Shown: positions 9,402 through 17,588, counted from the stretch's first letter. The stretch: DNA of 39,819 nt from an uncultured Thiodictyon sp. (GCF_903828115.1 NZ_CAIKKU010000882.1:1-39819), one strand, 5' to 3'. The notes: generated by a model not told the origin, from the letters alone. Program-made: numbers and translations.

Positions 9402-10888
9402 CCAGTCGAATCATCTCGGACTCCTCCGAGTGGACCTTTGCGCTGTTGGAGCGCTTCGACCGCGAGCTTGGCACGCTCGCCCACAACGTCTACGGGCTCG
9501 ACACCTACGCCAACCAGATCGAGGTGATCGGCTCCGAGCAGATGATCGACGCCTATTCCTCGGTCGGACTCCCCATCAACTATAATCACTGGTCGTTCGG
9601 CAAGCAGTTCGTCAGTACCGAGCAGACCTATCGCCGCGGCCAGATGGGGCTCGCCTATGAGATTGTGATCAACTCCGACCCCTGCATTGCCTATCTCATG
9701 GAAGAGAATACGCTGCCGATGCAGGCCCTGGTTATCGCGCACGCCTGTTACGGCCACAACAGTTTCTTCAAGGGCAATTACCTGTTCCGTGCCTGGACCA
9801 GCGCCGACGCCATCATCGATTACTTGGTGTTTGCCCGCAAGTATATCGCCAGCTGCGAGGAGCGCTATGGCGAGGCGGAGGTGGAACTGCTGCTCGATTC
9901 CTGTCACGCCCTCATGAATCATGGGGTGGATCGCTACAAGCGGCCGGCCCCGCTCTCGCTCGCCGAGGAGCAGCGCCGCCAGGGCGAGCGCGCGGACTAT
10001 CTCCAGTCCCAGGTCAACGACCTGTGGCGGACCATTCCGACCCATGACGTCGACGGGGCGGCGCAGGGTGACTCCCGGTGGCCCCTGGAGCCGCAGGAAA
10101 ATCTGCTCTATTTCATTGAAAAGAACGCCCCCCTGCTGGAGCCCTGGCAGCGCGAGATCGTGCGGATCGTGCGCAAGGTCAGCCAGTATTTCTATCCGCA
10201 GCGCCAGACCCAGGTGATGAATGAGGGGTGGGCGACCTTCTGGCATTTCACCCTGATCAATCGCCTCTACGACGAGGGTTTCGTCAGCGACGGGTTCATG
10301 CTGGAGTTTCTCCAATCGCATACCGGGGTGGTGTTTCAGCCACCGTTCGACGCACCCTACTACAACGGCATCAATCCCTATGCCCTGGGTTTCGCGATGA
10401 TGCGCGACATCCGGCGCATCTGTGAGTCGCCGACCGCGGAGGACCGCGATTGGTTTCCGGACATCGCCGGCGGGGATTGGCTCAAGGTGCTGGATTTTGC
10501 GATGCGCAACTTCAAGGACGAGAGCTTCATCGCCCAGTACCTGTCCCCGCACCTGATCAGGGAATTGCACCTGTTCGCGGTACGCGACGACGACCGGGAG
10601 GAGACCATCGCGGTCACCGCGATCCACGAGGAGCGCGGCTACCGGGCGCTGCGCCAGTCTCTGGCTGAGCAGTACAATCTCGGCACCCGGGAGCCCAACA
10701 TCCAGGTCTACAGTGTCGATCGGCGCGGTGATCGGTCGCTGCTGTTGCGCCATTTCCGGCACAACCGGCGTCCCCTGGCCGCGTCCGCCGACGAGGTGCT
10801 GCGCCATGTCCGGCGGCTGTGGGGGTTCACGGTGCGGATGGAGGCCATCGACGAGCAGGGGCGCGTCCACTTGGTTGGCGAGGTATAA
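9398..10888 (+). CDS. spoVR: SpoVR family protein (YcgB-like)
   Basis: A 496-residue cytosolic protein of the SpoVR/YcgB family. Hallmarks include the N-terminal [29 protein letters not shown], an acidic/His-rich core [14 protein letters not shown] with a possible metal site, NEGWATFWH, and a C-terminal region with [18 protein letters not shown]. Length is typical of the family. The start overlaps the yeaH stop by four bases. SpoVR is a spore-cortex gene in Bacillus, but in non-sporulating proteobacteria it travels with prkA and yeaH as a stress module; the molecular function remains unknown. Confidence 0.93.
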   Translation: MTSRIISDSSEWTFALLERFDRELGTLAHNVYGLDTYANQIEVIGSEQMIDAYSSVGLPINYNHWSFGKQFVSTEQTYRRGQMGLAYEIVINSDPCIAYLMEENTLPMQALVIAHACYGHNSFFKGNYLFRAWTSADAIIDYLVFARKYIASCEERYGEAEVELLLDSCHALMNHGVDRYKRPAPLSLAEEQRRQGERADYLQSQVNDLWRTIPTHDVDGAAQGDSRWPLEPQENLLYFIEKNAPLLEPWQREIVRIVRKVSQYFYPQRQTQVMNEGWATFWHFTLINRLYDEGFVSDGFMLEFLQSHTGVVFQPPFDAPYYNGINPYALGFAMMRDIRRICESPTAEDRDWFPDIAGGDWLKVLDFAMRNFKDESFIAQYLSPHLIRELHLFAVRDDDREETIAVTAIHEERGYRALRQSLAEQYNLGTREPNIQVYSVDRRGDRSLLLRHFRHNRRPLAASADEVLRHVRRLWGFTVRMEAIDEQGRVHLVGEV

Positions 10889-10889
10889 C

Positions 10890-10919
10890 TTCACGGACCA
10901 GCGGAAATCCGGTTAGAAT
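10890..10919 (+). promoter_or_regulatory. Possible sigma-70 promoter of the L,D-transpeptidase gene
   Basis: TTCACG at 10890-10895 and TAGAAT at 10914-10919, 18 bases apart, match the -35 and -10 consensus at 4 and 5 of 6 positions. The predicted start falls near 10926, about 60 bases before the ATG. TAGAATTG occurs again at 10937-10944, and between the two copies lies a small hairpin (GCGTC-GGCA-GACGC, 10923-10936), which may be a control element. Confidence 0.35.
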
Positions 10920-10985
10920 TGGGCGTCGGCAGACGCTAGAATTGTGCTGCCTTTTTTGAGTCTGAAGCCTTTGCGGGAGACGGAG

Positions 10986-12845
10986 ATGGCTTGGTTTCGC
11001 TTCTTCGGGCACCTGTTGCTCCCCCTGGCCCTGCTGTCTCTGGGCCTCCCCCAGCGGTCGGCGGCGGGCAGCGATGCGGCTGCGGACCCCCTCCTGCGGG
11101 CGACGCTTGAGTCCATTCGTGACCTGGGTCCCGTGTCCATCGGCGGCGTGCCGCTTGAATCCGGACGCTTCTTGGCGGAATTCTATGCCGCCCGCGGCTT
11201 CCGTCCGGCCTGGGACAGCGCGCAGCGGGTCGGGGCCTTGCTGAGCACGGTCGAGGCGAGCCCGGCCGATGGTCTGGACCCCGCCGATTACCATCTTGCC
11301 GTGCTGCGCCGGCTCAGCAAGCCGGACGCGCTGCTGTCCATGACGGCGGCGCAGCGCCTGGGTGCGGACCTCCAGTTGAGCGACGCCCTGCTGCGCTACA
11401 GTTTTCACATCCGCTTCGGACGCCTGGACCCGGTCGCCGTCAATCGCGCCTGGAATCATCGCGGGGCCGTCCCCGCGCGGACCTTGATCGACTCTATGGA
11501 GCGCGTGGTGGCGGCCGAGGATGCCCGGTCCGCGCTGGGTGAACTCGCCCATCAGCCCTTTTTCTACAACAATCTGAAGCGGGCGCTGCGCGAGCATGGC
11601 GGGCCCGCCGACCCGTTACGCACCCTGGCGCCGATCCCCGCGGGGCGAAGACTGGTGCAGGGCAACCGCGACCCGCGGGTGGGCTCAGTGCGCGAGCACC
11701 TGCGTGCCCACGGCGAGTACGGGCCCGCGGCGCCGGATGATCCGGACCTGTTCGACCCGGAACTGCGCGAGGCCCTGATCAGGTTCCAGCGGCGCTTTGC
11801 CCTGCCCGCGGATGGGGCACTGGGCGCGGGGACGGTGGCCGCGCTCAACCAACCGCTTGCCGGCGGCAAGGTCGAGCAGATTCGCATGAACCTGGAGCGG
11901 ATGCGCTGGCTCTACGACGATCTGCCCGGCGACTATGTCTTAGTGGACGTCGGGGGCTTCATGGCCCATGTGGTGCGCGCTGGCCAGATCGATTGGAGTA
12001 CCCGTGTGGTCGTCGGTACCCGGGAGGCGCAAACGCCGAGCTTCCGGGACGAGATGGAACATGTGGTGTTCAATCCGACCTGGACCGTGCCCCCGTCGAT
12101 CCAGAAAAAGATGCGTGGCGTTTCATCTAAATTCAAGGTCTTGGACCGGCGCACCGGGCGGGCGGCGGGCGGCTCCAATGTCGCCGATTACCGGCGGGTC
12201 AGCATCGTCCAGCCGCCCGGTCCGACCAACGCCCTGGGGCGCGTCAAATTCATCTTTCCGAACGACCAGGCGGTCTATCTGCATGACACCCAAAGCAAGG
12301 GACTCTTCAGCCAGTCGGTACGCGCCTACAGCCACGGCTGCGTGCGGGTGCAGAATCCCCTGAAACTGGCTGAGGTGATCCTGAATCTGAAGCGTCCGGC
12401 ATGGGACCAGCACGAAATCGGCCGCGTGGTGGCCTCCAACAAGACCCGCTACGTCGTGCTCGAGGATCGGCTCCCCGTGCTGCTTTATTACCTGACCGCC
12501 AAGGCGGATGAGAACGGCAGGCTCGAGTTCCGTCCTGATATTTATGGGAGGGACCCGGCCCTGCGTCGCGCCCTCAATGGCCCGCCGAGTGAACTGCGGA
12601 TCGGCTTCGCCGCGCCGTCGCCCCTGGTGGACCCGGAGGCGGTGCAGACCGCTGGTCCGGAGCGGCCTGGCGGGACCCAAACGCCCGCGCCGGTCCCCGG
12701 GAACCAACCGGCACCGCCCGCGGGTCCGGAACCGGGTGTCACCCTAACCCAGGGCGCGCGCCCTGCGCGGGGCCTGAACCTTGACCTGCCCCCCACGCCC
12801 GCGTCGAGCATCCCTGAGACCGGTGCGCCGCCCACCCGCCTCTAG
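10986..12845 (+). CDS. ldtD: L,D-transpeptidase, YcbB/LdtD type
   Basis: A 619-residue exported enzyme expected to form 3-3 cross-links in peptidoglycan. Start choice: MAWFRFFGHLLLPLALLSLG follows GGGAG at 10975-10979, and these residues form the signal peptide. Domains in order: a YcbB-type helical region (35-240, with FYAARGFRPAW and ADGLDPADYHL); a peptidoglycan-binding helix bundle (255-290, REALIRFQRRFALPADGALG); a YkuD catalytic domain (about 318-480) with VFNPTWTVPP and the SHGCVRVQNP motif, catalytic Cys452 with His450. The last 60 residues are a Pro-rich tail ending PPTRL, longer than in E. coli. It is a single gene, not coupled to the SpoVR operon upstream (97-base gap). Confidence 0.88.
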   Translation: MAWFRFFGHLLLPLALLSLGLPQRSAAGSDAAADPLLRATLESIRDLGPVSIGGVPLESGRFLAEFYAARGFRPAWDSAQRVGALLSTVEASPADGLDPADYHLAVLRRLSKPDALLSMTAAQRLGADLQLSDALLRYSFHIRFGRLDPVAVNRAWNHRGAVPARTLIDSMERVVAAEDARSALGELAHQPFFYNNLKRALREHGGPADPLRTLAPIPAGRRLVQGNRDPRVGSVREHLRAHGEYGPAAPDDPDLFDPELREALIRFQRRFALPADGALGAGTVAALNQPLAGGKVEQIRMNLERMRWLYDDLPGDYVLVDVGGFMAHVVRAGQIDWSTRVVVGTREAQTPSFRDEMEHVVFNPTWTVPPSIQKKMRGVSSKFKVLDRRTGRAAGGSNVADYRRVSIVQPPGPTNALGRVKFIFPNDQAVYLHDTQSKGLFSQSVRAYSHGCVRVQNPLKLAEVILNLKRPAWDQHEIGRVVASNKTRYVVLEDRLPVLLYYLTAKADENGRLEFRPDIYGRDPALRRALNGPPSELRIGFAAPSPLVDPEAVQTAGPERPGGTQTPAPVPGNQPAPPAGPEPGVTLTQGARPARGLNLDLPPTPASSIPETGAPPTRL

Positions 12846-13021
12846 TACCGCGTGATGGAAGTGCCCTGAGCATTGACTTCAAGGACGCACTCACCCGCGA
12901 CACGCTCGGTTCCGGCCCCTACAACCCCTTCATCTACATGACCGGCGACCGGTTGCGGGAGACCCATCTGGCCGATCACCCGTTGGCCTTTGCGGCTCCG
13001 GCCTCAGGGTTTAGGATGTAG
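12839..13021 (+). pseudogene. Remnant of an LruC-domain (DUF4842) protein
   Basis: A reading frame without start codon translates as SIDFKDALTRDTL, then GPYNPFIYMTGDRLRETHLA and DHPLA before stopping at 13019-13021. This is the pattern of the LruC domain (NPF-[IL]-Y-x-x-GDR-x-x-E-x-HL), a domain of secreted proteins. Only about 40 codons of the domain survive, cut off at both ends, so nothing functional can be encoded. Family assignment is by eye from this short stretch. Confidence 0.5.
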
Positions 13022-13030
13022 GATTGCGCG

Positions 13031-13048
13031 CGGGGCCAAAAGGCCCCG
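13031..13048. repeat. GC-rich hairpin
   Basis: Perfect seven-base arms CGGGGCC and GGCCCCG around an AAAA loop, between the LruC remnant and the DUF4118 gene. There is no T-run on either side, so it is not a typical intrinsic terminator. It might stall or shield transcripts. Confidence 0.3.
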
Positions 13049-13084
13049 GTCCCGCGGAGCCAATCCGGCAAGCCGAGTAACCCA

Positions 13085-13903
13085 ATGACAGCGTTCCACC
13101 GCTGGCCCCGCCCGTCCCGCTGGGCCGCCTACGCACTGGCACTGGCTGCGACCTTGGCGGTCCTGCTGGTACGGGCACACCTGACCTCGTTGATGGCCCA
13201 ACGCCCGCTGATCATCCTGTTCGTCCTGCCTATCACACTGAGTGCCGTTTTGGGGGGGATCGGCCCCGGCATCGTGGCGACCCTGGTGGCTGCTCTTGGG
13301 GCTGATCTGGTGATCTTCGAACCCGCCGGCTTCGGGATCAGCGCCCCCATCGACAAGGTCCAGTTGGGGATTCTGGTCGCCGTTGGGGTGCTGATCAGCG
13401 TGCTCACCGAGGGTCTGCATCGCGCCCGTCGGCGGGCGGAGGACGCACGGGCGCTGGCCGCCTATGGGTTACTGCTGCGCGTGCTGAGCGAACGACTGGA
13501 GCGCGCGCAGCGCCAGGCGCAGGAGGGGCAGGCACTCCAATCCGCGATTCTGGCCAGCGTCGGCGACGCCGTCATCGCCACCGACCAGCAGGGGCGGGTG
13601 ACCTCGCTCAACGCCCGGGCCGAGCAGGTGACGGGCTGGCGCGACGCGGAGGCGGCGGGGCGCGCGCTCCCGGCGGTCTTGCGGATCCTGCATGGACAGA
13701 CCCGCGTACCCATCTTCGACCCGGCGCGGCAGGTGCTTGCCACCGGCGAGCGCGTGGGACTTGACGCGGATACCCTCCTGATCGCCCGGGACTCTCGGGA
13801 ACGGCCCATCCAGGGCAGCGGGGCACCCGTGCGCTTGGCGGATGGCAGCCTGGTGGGCGTGGTGCTCGTGTTTCGCGACGACCCGACGGCGGGCACGCGT
13901 TGA
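13085..13903 (+). CDS. DUF4118 (KdpD-like) and PAS sensor protein, truncated before its output domain
   Basis: The 272-residue product is an inner-membrane sensor module. Residues about 12-125 hold four hydrophobic segments in the DUF4118/KdpD arrangement (AAYALALAATLAVLLVRA; PLIILFVLPITLSAVLGG; GIVATLVAALGADLVIF; LGILVAVGVLISVL). A coiled linker follows (about 128-160), then one PAS domain (155-265; AILASVGDAVIATDQQGRV, later GSLVGVVLVFRD). In relatives VLVFRD leads directly into further PAS, GGDEF or kinase domains; here the frame ends nine residues later (DPTAGTR). The signalling output is therefore missing, probably by deletion. It faces the decayed hybrid kinase tail to tail. It may be expressed but is unlikely to signal alone. 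Confidence 0.6.
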   Translation: MTAFHRWPRPSRWAAYALALAATLAVLLVRAHLTSLMAQRPLIILFVLPITLSAVLGGIGPGIVATLVAALGADLVIFEPAGFGISAPIDKVQLGILVAVGVLISVLTEGLHRARRRAEDARALAAYGLLLRVLSERLERAQRQAQEGQALQSAILASVGDAVIATDQQGRVTSLNARAEQVTGWRDAEAAGRALPAVLRILHGQTRVPIFDPARQVLATGERVGLDADTLLIARDSRERPIQGSGAPVRLADGSLVGVVLVFRDDPTAGTR

Positions 13904-13919
13904 GCGCGCCGCGCGGCGA

Positions 13920-14058
13920 GCGCTCCCGTCCCCTCGGCCCACTGAGCCCGATGCCGTGGTTGGCGGCGGCTTGCTGCAACTGCGCCTGGGCGGTGGTGCC
14001 TTGAGGGTGTCGGCGAGCCGGGTCGCGGCGGGCCAGTGCGTCGCCGCCACGGCGGCGG
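13920..14058 (-). pseudogene. Decayed HPt domain, former C-terminal end of the hybrid kinase
   Basis: On the minus strand one frame reads ATHWPAATRLADTLK and the next frame continues GTTAQAQLQQAA, which together resemble an HPt helix pair (WxxAxRLAHTLKGTA..). The phosphorylatable His of the family's AHTLKG is Asp here, and a frameshift separates the halves. It directly follows the broken kinase frame, consistent with a hybrid kinase whose middle was deleted. The assignment rests on a short stretch read by eye. Confidence 0.3.
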
Positions 14059-15356
14059 TCATAGGGTCGGGACGGCGTTACTCGCAAAGTTGAGCAGGAT
14101 CTGCCCCAGGCGCAGGCCATCGCCGTGCAGCAGCGGCGGCAGGCCGCGCAGATTGACCACCAGCTCGATGTCCTTGTCCGCGATCTTGTCGCGGATGAGG
14201 TTGCAGACGTCGGTGACGATGCGCTCGGGCGCGAAGTCCCTGTGCTCCAGTTCCAGCCTGCCCGCCTTGATCTTCGACAGATCGAGGATATCGTTGATGA
14301 TGGTGAGCAGGTGCGCGGCGGCGGCGGCAATCTTCGCGAGCCGGTCCTGGTGGCGGGGATTGTCGGTCTCGCGGGTGAGCAGGTGCGTCAGCCCGATGAT
14401 GGCATTCATCGGGGTGCGGATCTCATGGCTCATATTGGCGAGAAACGCGCTCTTGCTCCGGTTGGCGGCCTCGGCCAGGTCCTTGGCCGTCATCAGCTCG
14501 GCGGTCCGCTCGGCGACCAACTGCTCCCCGCGCGTGTAGCCGAGCATCCGCGCGCTCGCCAGGTTGGCGCGGATGTAGCGCAGCGTCTGGGGGTCGACCA
14601 GTTCGATGGCGTTGGGTGCCTGATCGACGATGGCGGTGAGCAGTGCCCGGTCATCGGCCTGGGTGGCGGCGGCCTGGCGCTGCGCGATGGTGCTGGCCAG
14701 GCGGGTGGCGATCGTGTCGAGGAGTTGGTGCTCTTCCGGCAGGAAGGGCGCGCCGGCGTCGGCGGGAAGGGGGGATAGATAGGTGACGGCGACTTGGCTT
14801 GGTTGGTCCGGGGTCGTGTCGAAGGTGACGGTGAGTGTCTCACCGGTGGGGCATGCAAGATGACCGGTGCCGAGTTGGTGTGCGGCGCTCCCGTAGCGGA
14901 TGCCCGCATAGTCGATGTGGGCGTTGGCGATGGTCGGATAGCGCATGGCCGCCGGCAGGCGCCGGGCGACCGCCTCCAGTACGGCGGTGAGTTCGAGGTC
15001 GGGGCGCTCGGTGATCCGGAACACGTCGTAAAGGCAGGCCATCTCCTTCATGCGCTCGCCCAGGTCATATTGGACGGCCGCGCGGGCGAGGATCGTCTGC
15101 CGGAAGGCGAGTACCGATTGCGCGATGTCTCGCAAGACGCTGCCCGCGTTGCGGCTGATGGTCTGGAGCTCGGACAGTGCCATATAGCGGTTTGCGGTCT
15201 GGTCGGCCGACCGCACTGCGCCCGCCGGGTCGATGGCGGCGAGGTCGGTCGCCTGGGTGATGAGTTGGCGATAGGCGTCAAAGTCCTCCGTGGCAGGGCG
15301 ACCGGCAGAAAATACAGCACCAGGAGGGGGGAGAGCTTGGATGGGCGCAGGCGCAT
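14059..15356 (-). pseudogene. Broken hybrid histidine kinase (GAF-PAS-HisKA, no complete ATPase domain)
   Basis: From a start at 15356 ([20 protein letters not shown], a short hydrophobic segment) the frame must shift by one base near 15285-15335 to enter the long frame ([18 protein letters not shown]); a G6 run lies at 15326-15331. The long frame holds a GAF-like domain, the N-terminal half of a PAS domain ([20 protein letters not shown]) running straight into the coil AERTAEL, then HisKA with phospho-acceptor His in [19 protein letters not shown], and the beginning of the HATPase domain up to its N box ([12 protein letters not shown]) where it stops. Without the G boxes it cannot bind ATP. 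At least three lesions exist (frameshift, PAS deletion, ATPase deletion), so it is called a pseudogene. It lies 12 bases after the phosphatase gene. Confidence 0.7.
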
Positions 15357-15368
15357 GGCGGCAATGGG

Positions 15369-15815
15369 TCAGTCCAGGAGGTCTGACCAGCGGTCGTTGT
15401 CGATGACGTAGGGTTGCGCCGGGCCGAGGGCCGCCGCCGCGCTGTCCTTGGCGCGGCACAGCGGGCTGACGTGGACATCGCCGATGGGGATGCGCGCCTG
15501 GCGCAGCGCCGCGCCGACCCGGGCGGAGTCCGCGCGGCCCTCGGCGCTGAGGGGGCGCTGGGTGGTACAGTCGTTCAAGTCGACACTCGGCACCCGGTCC
15601 GGGTGGGAATTGTCGGTCCTGCCGTGGCGCAGGTAGAGCACGAAACCGCCGGCGCGCAATTGTTCGAGGGTGGCCCGGGTGGCGGTGATCTCGCTGAAGC
15701 TGGGTGTAGCGGCAGCACCGGGGGCGGTGTTCGCGTCAGCGGCATGTGTCGATGCCGGTGCCGCGGCGACTGCCGCGAGTACCAGGAACGCGATGTAAAG
15801 GCCCCGCTTGCTCAT
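15369..15815 (-). CDS. Exported histidine phosphatase family protein, second half missing
   Basis: The product has 148 residues. [20 protein letters not shown] forms a signal peptide cleaved near AAPASTHA. The catalytic RHG motif is seen in [13 protein letters not shown], followed by [13 protein letters not shown] and [13 protein letters not shown], typical of SixA/phosphoglycerate-mutase-like phosphatases. It then ends at SDLLD, about 75-80 residues earlier than full-length relatives, so the second catalytic His region (usually near AHAPN) is absent and activity is doubtful. The ATG overlaps the stop of the HD-GYP frame as ATGA, indicating the two were co-transcribed. Probably a truncated gene. 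Confidence 0.6.
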   Translation of the reverse strand: MSKRGLYIAFLVLAAVAAAPASTHAADANTAPGAAATPSFSEITATRATLEQLRAGGFVLYLRHGRTDNSHPDRVPSVDLNDCTTQRPLSAEGRADSARVGAALRQARIPIGDVHVSPLCRAKDSAAAALGPAQPYVIDNDRWSDLLD

Positions 15816-16747
15816 GTGGTCGGGTCCGGTTCGGGGTCGACGTAGCGTGCGGCGATCTCGCTGAACTGTTCGCGACACGCCAGGAAGGCGTCGACCACGT
15901 CCGGGTCGAAATGGGTGCCGCGCCCATCGCGGATGATCCGCGTGGTCTGCTCCAGGGTCAGCGGCGCCTTGTAGACGCGGCGTGTCAGCAGTGCGTCAAA
16001 GACGTCGGCGAGCGCCATCAGCCGTGCCGACACCGGGATGGCGTCCCCGGCGAGTCCCGCCGGATAGCCGCTGCCGTCCCATTTTTCGTGATGGTTGAGT
16101 GAAATTTCGCGGGCGACCTCCATGAAGGCGAAGGCGCCGGCCGCCAGTGTGGCGGCGGCGTCGTCCGCCGCGGCGAGCGCCTGGCGCATCGCCTTGTCGA
16201 TGGCGTTGGCGCCGATGCTAGGGTGCAGCTTCATGATCTCGAATTCCGCGCTGGTGAGGCGGCCTGGTTTCAGCAGCGTGGCGTCGGGTACGCCGACCTT
16301 GCCGATGTCGTGCAGCGGCGCGGCCTGCACGATCATCCCCAGGCGCGCCCCGGCCAAGGCCTCATGGAAGCGTGGGTGGGGGGGGGGGGGCCAGGTGCCG
16401 GGCGAGCACCTCGACATAGCCCGGGGTGCGCACGATGTGCTGGCCGGTCTCGTTGTCGCGGGTCTCGCCCAGACAGGCCAGGGCGCGCACGCTGAGATCC
16501 TGGACCAGCAGGTTTTCGCTCAGGCGCCGCGCCACCTCGCGCTCCAGCCGTCGAGCAGGATCAGGTCGGGCGCCTGGCCGGCGGTCGCGCGCAGCGCCCG
16601 CGCGCCCGAGTTGGCCGCGCGGACGCGGTACAGGGGCAGCAGTAACTCACCGAGCAGCGTCAGATTTTGCGGCGTGTCATCGACGATCAGGATGGTCTGC
16701 TTCAGGGCCGGGACCGGCGCCGTCTCATCTGCATCGCGTGCGGTCAT
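15812..16747 (-). pseudogene. Response regulator with HD-GYP domain, broken by a receiver deletion and a G13 tract
   Basis: Starting at 16747 (MTARDADETAPVPALKQ) the frame enters a receiver domain (TILIVDDTPQNLTLLGELL) and reaches the phospho-acceptor Asp in PDLILLD, then runs off frame and stops at 16520. The next frame carries the linker (RRLEREVARRLSENLLVQD) and the start of HD-GYP (GETRDNETGQHIVRTPGYVE) up to the C13 run. The third frame, from 16417 to 15812, holds the rest: APLHDIGKVG, FEIMKLHPSIG, HHEKWDGSGYP, DVFDALLTRRVYK. An intact relative would be a cyclic-di-GMP phosphodiesterase. About 70 receiver residues are deleted, so restoring the G-tract alone would not rebuild the full regulator, only the HD-GYP part. 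Confidence 0.75.
16378..16390. repeat. G13 homopolymer inside the HD-GYP frame
   Basis: Thirteen consecutive G on the plus strand (C on the coding strand). The frame before it reads LARHLA and the frame after it HPRFHEAL. Twelve or fifteen C would join them; thirteen does not. Such tracts slip during replication and also during sequencing. Confidence 0.9.
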
Positions 16748-16944
16748 GGCCTGCCTGCTATGCTGGCGGGCGCCGCCCGGGAGGCCTCGGCGTCCGGTGG
16801 ATCGGTGGTCGATGGGGGCAGCGTGGCCCGGGACCGGTTGGGGTCCCGGGTGCGCCGCGAAAATTTTTTGGTGCAAGGTCGGTGCGACTGTTACATAGTG
16901 CCCGGCATCATTGCGTACCACAAACAAGAAGAGGGGACACGATC

Positions 16945-16995
16945 ATGATGTTTCAGGTCCGCATCCACGGCCGCGGGGGCCAAGGCTGCGTTACA
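16945..16995 (+). pseudogene. 5' fragment of a 2-oxoacid:ferredoxin oxidoreductase gamma-subunit gene (porG-like)
   Basis: The first 17 codons read MMFQVRIHGRGGQGCVT, the highly conserved start of the gamma subunit of pyruvate or 2-oxoacid:ferredoxin oxidoreductases (FQVRIHGRGGQGVVT). GAGGGG at 16931-16936 is a proper ribosome-binding site. After Thr the homology stops at once, and the frame continues with unrelated residues to a stop at 17079. The rest of the gene (about 165 codons) and its partner subunits are absent. The fragment marks one edge of a deletion or insertion. Confidence 0.65.
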
Positions 16996-17209
16996 GGCAC
17001 GGAAATAGGGAGGAAAAGTGCTTGCGCAGGCTTGCAGACAAGCAGGCCCCTAACCAGATTTGTCTCTATTTTGCGGTAATTTCCATCTGAGGCAGACGTT
17101 TATGTGCGCTGGCCCTGTCGTCTATCTTCGCCATCGCCCCTGAAAATTACTGGGTAATGTGTGGTATCACACAATTTGCCCCATGAGGCGAAATCGTATG
17201 CTGGGAATC
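16996..17209. other. Gap without recognisable gene
   Basis: Between the porG fragment and the repeat region. No family motifs and no RNA gene were recognised. Composition is less GC-rich than the flanking genes. Confidence 0.5.
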
Positions 17210-17277
17210 CGCAGAAGAATCCGCATGGCAAGAATCCGCAGAAGAATCAGTATGTTGTATTTTACTGGTGTTGAAAC
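17210..17277. repeat. 68-bp direct repeat, copy 1
   Basis: Copy 1 of an imperfect direct repeat (copy 2 at 17345-17412, period 135 bases, about 55-58 of 68 positions the same). Inside it the 12-mer AGAATCCGCAGA and close variants recur, so the unit is itself built from short repeats. The plus strand reads as runs of Arg-Ile-Arg-Arg, the minus strand as His-Thr-Asp-Ser-Ser-Ala repeats, but no coding signal supports either. Confidence 0.7.
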
Positions 17278-17344
17278 GGCGGGCCTCAAATCCCCGACGA
17301 TTCGGTTGGTTGCGGCCAGGGTTCTCATACTGCTGTTCCGCATC

Positions 17345-17412
17345 AGCAGAAGAATCCGTATGGTAAGAATTCGCAGAAGAATCCGTATGTTGAATTTTAC
17401 TTTTTTTGAAAC
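17345..17412. repeat. 68-bp direct repeat, copy 2
   Basis: Second copy of the unit at 17210-17277. It ends in the same TTGAAAC and carries the same internal AGAATYCG(Y)A subrepeats, with substitutions but no length change. The 67 bases between the copies are unrelated. Confidence 0.7.
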
Positions 17413-17453
17413 TTCGGCGGGGCTTGTTGTGCATAACCGACCCGCTCGGCTGC

Positions 17454-17483
17454 TGGGTTACCAAGCGCCGGCTTGGTAACCCA
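17454..17483. repeat. Perfect 13-bp hairpin, REP-like
   Basis: Arms TGGGTTACCAAGC and GCTTGGTAACCCA pair perfectly around a four-base loop. A related imperfect inverted repeat with GTTACC and GGTAAC lies 83 bases further on (17566-17588). There is no T-run, so a terminator role is unlikely. The two related palindromes suggest a dispersed intergenic palindromic repeat. Confidence 0.6.
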
Positions 17484-17565
17484 GCCCCTGGAAATTCCTG
17501 CTTGCCGCATCGGGGGGGCGAAAAGGCGGGGGCCGACCGCGGGAAGCAGCGCTTCTTGGGCTCGC

Positions 17566-17588
17566 GTTACCAAGTGAAGTTAGGTAAC
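17566..17588. repeat. Second GGTTACC-type inverted repeat
   Basis: GTTACC and GGTAAC flank 11 bases, 34 bases before the YecR-like gene. It shares the GTTACCAAG core with the 17454-17483 hairpin and so probably belongs to the same repeat family; it could form a leader hairpin in the transcript of the downstream gene. Confidence 0.4.

Noticed and set aside
9293-10894. Minus-strand open frame of 533 codons opposite spoVR
   Set aside because: Mirror of a strongly conserved gene in high-GC DNA; no motifs, no ribosome-binding site.
17210-17412. CRISPR array
   Set aside because: Only two long units with internal subrepeats and substitutions; no regular spacers and no cas genes.
17147-17464. Minus-strand frame encoding HTDSSA-type peptide repeats
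   Set aside because: The peptide repeats simply reflect the DNA repeats; no start signal or homologue recognised.
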